Shown piece by piece: positions 60,301 to 64,000 of a stretch of 64,000 nucleotides of DNA. Under the pieces are notes generated by a model. The model made no database searches. It was not told the origin of the DNA and saw only the letters and a list, made by a program, of their open reading frames with translations. Position 1 is the stretch's first letter; each line of letters begins with the position of its first letter. The position numbers and the translations under genes are program-made. This DNA comes from Canna indica (Eukaryota > Streptophyta > Magnoliopsida > Zingiberales > Cannaceae). The DNA is taken from positions 188,501 through 252,500 of the forward strand of contig CP136890.1 of the NCBI GenBank assembly GCA_034359265.1, given 5' to 3'.

Positions 60301-60467
60301 ACATCCAGCTGTTGCAATCTTAGTGAGAGCTTGCCAGCAACTCTTTTACCAAGAAACCAAGGCATGCAATGACATCCTGGTGGAATAACATCCTCAAGCT
60401 TTCCAAATGATTCCTTGATCGCAACTGTAGACTGATCTACTTGCACACAGCAAAGTGCCTGACCCAT
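57092..60467 (-). CDS. HIR: HIR protein with a 101-residue badnavirus-like C-terminal extension, 382 aa
   Basis: Minus-strand exons are 60467-60279, 59291-59171, 58068-57880 and 57741-57092, joined in phase with GT-AG introns. The first 281 residues are a complete SPFH-type HIR protein: [13 protein letters not shown] with Gly2 and Cys6-Cys7 for lipid anchoring, [27 protein letters not shown] and [19 protein letters not shown]. The usual few last residues are replaced by 101 residues of coiled-coil, Lys-rich sequence resembling a badnaviral ORF2 product. The frame is fully open. One intron present in the plus-strand paralogue (between its exons 3 and 4) is absent. The HIR part should form membrane-microdomain oligomers; the tail's effect is unknown. 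A sequencing or assembly join is the main alternative. Confidence 0.88.
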
Positions 60468-61015
60468 GGTTTAATCCCCTACTATCAGAATGATGTATTA
60501 GTTCAACTATACACTCCCTTTTCTCATAAGCACTTGAAAGATTGTCGGCCACAATTTCCATATAAGATAATATTCAAGCTTACTCTTCAGAGAAAAATAT
60601 AAGAAAGCAAACATGAGAATCATATATATCAGAACAGAATATTGAAAGGCAGAATTCAGAATGTAGATATGAGCTTGCGTAAGTATTAGGCTTCACAAAG
60701 AAAAAAAAAAGTAGCAAGGAATCAAACAGCAGAAACAAAATAAGATTGTAAAACCACCATTAACAACAATAGGGGATCATATCCGGGACTTGAAACGTAT
60801 CTCTAGAAAACTTTTTAGGATATGATGAGCAATTAAAAAGGAAATCACCGTGCTTTAATATATTGAACACATATAAATAAGTTCAATTGAAGCATAATAC
60901 TTCATGTTTCATGAAAGGAGAAATTTAGCTTACAAACCAAAATTTGTAGTCCAAAATTGTGTCGGGAACATATTGTCAAAGTTATCTAATAAGGCTTTTA
61001 AGAAGCGACACTTAC
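60468..61015 (-). other. Probable 5' untranslated-region intron of the minus-strand HIR gene
   Basis: On the minus strand a donor AAACC|GTAAGT lies at 61016/61015, and a possible acceptor TAGTAG lies just upstream of the start codon at 60467. The stretch between has no coding sequence. Confidence 0.5.
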
Positions 61016-61100
61016 GGTTTAAGTGGACAGTTGGGGTAAGAGCGAAATGAAGTCTTAGCCTGAGAGATAATACGACGCCGGATTAGATCAAGGATCATAG
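61016..61100 (-). promoter_or_regulatory. Probable 5' untranslated exon of the minus-strand HIR gene
   Basis: The GTAAGT donor and the CT-rich sequence before it (GCTCTTACCCCAACTGTCC) suggest a short non-coding first exon. Its upstream border is not determined; the gypsy LTR starts within about 100 bp. Confidence 0.45.
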
Positions 61101-61139
61101 AAGATATTTATGGACAAGTTGGCCCAATTATTAGCAGTT

Positions 61140-62041
61140 GATGTTGCTAGTAGCACCAATGTATATCCTTCACTAATGTCCTCACAAAGTCAAATCATAA
61201 TACCGTACCGGAGGAACTCGCTTGGAACCTACGCGGGTCTCGCTCTCTATGATATGGTAAGGAGTGTTTGGACGATTTGAAACAATTCGATTTTCAACAA
61301 CACCGAGCCAGAGCGGCAGGAAATTGTTAGGATAGGATGGAACTTTTGGAAAAGATTACGGGGGAACCTGGTTATGGCCTGTGCGCCCTCGGGTCTTCCT
61401 TCGTGGTTGGACGAGTCCTTTCTCACTCTATTATGAATGGGACCCAACCATCTCAAGAGATGGCTGAGTCAGCACAGCCCAAGAGATGGGGCCAACAATA
61501 TAAAAGAAGATAAAGATAAGAGCTAAGAAGGAAAAGGAAGAGCAAGTCTCAATTACCAATTCAAAGTGGCACATATTTCTCTCTTTTGATTAGGTTCATT
61601 ATTATCAGATTTTTCTACATATCTCTCTCTTTTAATTAGGTTCATTGTTAGCATATTTTTCTCTATTGATTAAGTTGATTAGGAAGCAGTCATAATCCAG
61701 ATAAGTAGGATTGACAATTTCAAATGCATACATGTATTTATTCCATTCATGAAGGGGGGGGGAATAAGACAAGCCTCGATTTACAATTCTTATCTCTTCT
61801 CTCTAACTCTTGTCTCATCTCTCTCTCTATATCTCCCCCTCTCCCTCTCCCTCTCCCTCTCCCTCTCCCTCTCACTAATATGGAATTATCCAGATTAAGA
61901 AACAAACAATATAGGGAAGGAAAGGCACTCAGCCGCTCCTATTCCTATTCTACATTTCTACCAACATCTACCTCTTCAAACTCCACATCAGAAACTACAC
62001 GTCAAAGGCCCTGGACCAGATCACAAGCAAGGCAAGCAACA
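61140..62041 (+). repeat. Probable 5' LTR of the gypsy element
   Basis: The right border is set by CA at 62040-62041, four bases before TGGTATCAGAGC. A TATAAAAG box at 61499-61506 is a good LTR promoter candidate, with the transcript start likely near 61530. A CTCCCT microsatellite (about 61829-61872) lies near the 3' end. The left border is a guess. Confidence 0.55.
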
Positions 62042-62045
62042 TCTT

Positions 62046-62057
62046 TGGTATCAGAGC
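62046..62057 (+). other. Primer binding site of the gypsy element
   Basis: TGGTATCAGAGC, complementary to initiator methionine tRNA, lies 15 bases before the gag start codon at 62072. Confidence 0.85.
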
Positions 62058-62071
62058 AGTCACGATCAACC

Positions 62072-63050
62072 ATGGGAGAAGAATTACAGCAACAACTCCT
62101 TAATCTTTTGAAGGTCATGCAAGAAGATCGTGAGCAGGAGCGTACTGAACGTGCCCAAGAACGTGAACTGTTTGCAGCCAAACTTGAAGCAATATCCAAA
62201 GAGATTGAGGGGGCTCGACTACTCAGTCGTCCTCATGAGGAGTCCGGCAGCAAAGGCACTCGACCACCTCTTCCCACGGAGGAGTTGCCAAACCAACCAT
62301 GGCTTCCGCTGGACAGAAATACTAGTCATTATGTTAGGGGAGAACAACGTCCTGAAGAATCCATCCTTGGACTACCGGGCCGCAATTATAAAGCAGCGCC
62401 TAGACCCCGATTTGAATTTCCTAGATTTGATGGTACCGGAGATCCCGCTTCTTGACTAACATGTTGTGAATACTACTTCCGCAATCGTCAAATTCCAGAT
62501 AGAGAGCGAATTCAAATGGTCGCCTTTAACTTGGAAGGGAAAGCACAAACTTGGTTTTGTTATTTTGAAAATCGCCACCCCGACATGACGTGGCCAGCAT
62601 TTGCAAGGCATTTTTCCATCCGTTTTGGGCCACCAGATCAAGGAGGAGAATTTGGAGATATTACCATACTCACTCAAACAAAATCCGTGGCGGACTACCA
62701 AAGGGACTTCGAACGATTATTACCTCAAGCTGAGCACCTACCAGAACAGTACTTAACAGCCATGTTTGTAAGTGAATTGCAGCAACAAATAAGGGTGCAT
62801 GTGAAGGCTCTCCAACCCACTGATCTCTTGCGAGCCATGAGTTTAGCTCGATTGTTTGAACAACAATACCCACCACCTAATCAACGAATCTAGCGATGGC
62901 AACAAAGTCCAGCTCCATTGCCTTCTACACAACCACCAGCAAGACGATTCCCAGTCCAAACACTATCAAATTCAAAGATGGCATCAAGACGAGCCCAAGG
63001 ACTATGCTTTCGCTGTGATGATCGCTGAACACCAGCACACAAATGCAAGA
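62072..63050 (+). pseudogene. gypsy gag with nonsense changes
   Basis: The frame begins MGEELQQQLLNLLK with a long charged helix (EDREQERTERAQERE), then RFEFPRFDGTGDP, the typical capsid entry of plant gypsy elements. A TGA at 62454-62456 interrupts it. Capsid continues with VAFNLEGKAQTWF, TWPAFARHFSIRFGP and SVADYQRDFERLL at 62516-62890, with a TAG at 62891-62893. A zinc-knuckle remnant (GLCFRCDD ... HKCK) lies at 62998-63050 with a stop inside it. Confidence 0.88.
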
Positions 63051-63082
63051 AGTTATTCTCAATTCAGATTGTAGATGAGGAA

Positions 63083-63616
63083 GTGGAGGACGAACAGGGA
63101 ATAATTAATTCTCAAGAAGATGATGAATCGTCAAAACCTCAACTCTCTTTGATGGCAGTCCAATGTATCCAACAAATTGAACAATGTCCAATAAGTATAC
63201 TTATTGATTCAGGAAGCTCTCTTAACTTCATTAGCAGCCACCTCGTCTATAAACTACGATTTCCTTTACTTCAAGGATATGAAATCACAGTGGCTGTAGC
63301 CAATGGTTCAAAATTATGTGGAGTTAAGGTGAAAGGCTCGTCAATACTTTGGATAAATTCGGAAAGAATATAGGCTGAATTTTTCATGGTTCCTCTTGGT
63401 GGCTTTGATGTGGTCTTGGGTGTTAAATGGTTGCAAACACTCGGACCCATACTATGGGATTTTGATACCCTTTCCATGCAATTCACAGTGAATGGTAGAA
63501 AGGTGCACCTTCAAGGACAAGAACCTCACACCCTCAGCAATAGCATACACTCACTCGGTCATTCTTCATCCTCTTCACTAGATATCACCGCTATTATACA
63601 ACAGTATGCTAGATAA
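63083..63616 (+). pseudogene. gypsy aspartic protease region
   Basis: ISILIDSGSSLNFIS near 63190-63235 is the active-site motif of retropepsin-like proteases. GGFDVVLGVKWLQTLGPI near 63397-63450 is the conserved second half. A TAG at 63371-63373 and a 31-bp duplication at 63581-63642 break the frame before reverse transcriptase. Confidence 0.9.
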
Positions 63617-63642
63617 CACCGCTATTATACAACAGTATGCTG
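63581..63642 (+). repeat. 31-bp tandem duplication in the gypsy pol frame
   Basis: Units 63581-63611 and 63612-63642 both read GAT-ACACCGCTATTATACAA-type sequence and differ at two or three bases. As 31 is not a multiple of three, it shifts the frame and creates a TAG at the join. Confidence 0.93.
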
Positions 63643-64000
63643 ATGTTTTTGCTGATCCACAAGGACTGCCACCTGTTCGTCGCCATGAGCATCAGATTCA
63701 CCTAAAAGCAGGAACAGAACCTGTAGTAGTTCGTCCATACCGATACCCATTCTTGCAAAAAGAAGAAATTGAAAATCAATGTGCAACCAAGTTGAAGCAA
63801 GGACTGATTCGACACAGCTCATCTCCATACTCTGCCCCGGTACTACTTGTCAAGAAGAATGATGGAAGTTGGCAATTTTGTGTGGACTACCGTGCTTTGA
63901 ACGCGGTAACAATAAAAGATAAATATCTAATTCCAGTAATTGATGAACTCTTAGATGAGCTCCACGGCTCCGTCTTCTTCACCAAACTTGACCTAAGAGC
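63610..64000 (+). pseudogene. gypsy reverse transcriptase, N-terminal part, cut by window end
   Basis: The plus-strand frame reads YADVFADPQGLPPVR, then VVVRPYRYPFLQKEEIE, GLIRHSSSPYSAPVLLVKK and FCVDYRALNAVTIKDKYLIPVIDELLDEL, the standard start of Ty3-gypsy reverse transcriptase, ending in FFTKLDLR at the window edge. This part has no stop. Confidence 0.94.

Larger units (their letters stand above)
61140..64000 (+). mobile_element. Ty3-gypsy LTR retrotransposon, 5' part, degenerate, runs off the window
   Basis: A probable 5' LTR is followed by a primer binding site at 62046-62057, gag, aspartic protease and the start of reverse transcriptase. Protease directly before RT fits gypsy order. 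Stops at 62454-62456, 62891-62893, about 63028 and 63370 show decay. The start is approximate because the 3' LTR is outside the window. Confidence 0.85.

Overview
This is nuclear DNA from a flowering plant. The genes are split by GT-AG introns and match plant-specific or plant-typical families (HIR/prohibitin-like, NFD4-like nodulin MFS, HS1-type stress A/B barrel, VDAC, TSR2, THADA). Intergenic DNA is AT-rich and packed with nested plant transposons. GC-rich first exons, an NHL-like captured fragment and a badnavirus-like insertion hint at a monocot, but the species cannot be fixed from the sequence.

Layout. 1-7458: young but defective Ty1-copia element (LTRs differ at 7 of 381 compared sites), running off the left edge. 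7459-11100: decayed 3' half of a THADA/Trm732-like gene; the copia 3' LTR abuts its coding sequence. 13024-16502: intact four-exon TSR2 gene. 16938-19519: chimeric duplication built from an inverted intergenic piece, a THADA piece and a TSR2 piece. 19667-20293 and 24359-25324: two related non-autonomous hAT elements on either side of the HS1-like gene (20420-23386). 25934-27819: Mutator-like element with long inverted repeats and a 10-bp target duplication, carrying an NHL/LEA-2-like fragment (Pack-MULE-like). 28687-31491: intact NFD4-like transporter gene. 31981-41190: broken LINE that was split by a 4586-bp CACTA element (33118-37703). 41434-46740: AT-rich DNA with LTR-element and LINE remnants. 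49197-51069: HIR gene (+). 53062-55696: VDAC (+). 57092-60467: second HIR gene (-), whose last exon runs into badnavirus-like sequence. About 61100 to the right edge: 5' part of a degenerate Ty3-gypsy element, next to the 5' untranslated exon of the second HIR gene.

The host genes do not form a pathway. They act in rRNA processing (TSR2), membrane transport or signalling (NFD4-like, VDAC), stress (HS1) and plasma-membrane immunity scaffolding (two HIR paralogues in inverted orientation around VDAC).

The most unusual object is the minus-strand HIR gene. It encodes an open 382-residue protein: 281 residues of HIR followed in frame by 101 residues resembling the small coiled-coil ORF2 protein of badnaviruses, followed by what looks like the start of badnaviral ORF3. 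This would be a host-endogenous pararetrovirus chimera. Also notable are the CACTA element (in-frame loss of its transposase core, a palindrome with about 100-bp arms, a 26-bp minisatellite) and the template-switch-like duplication.
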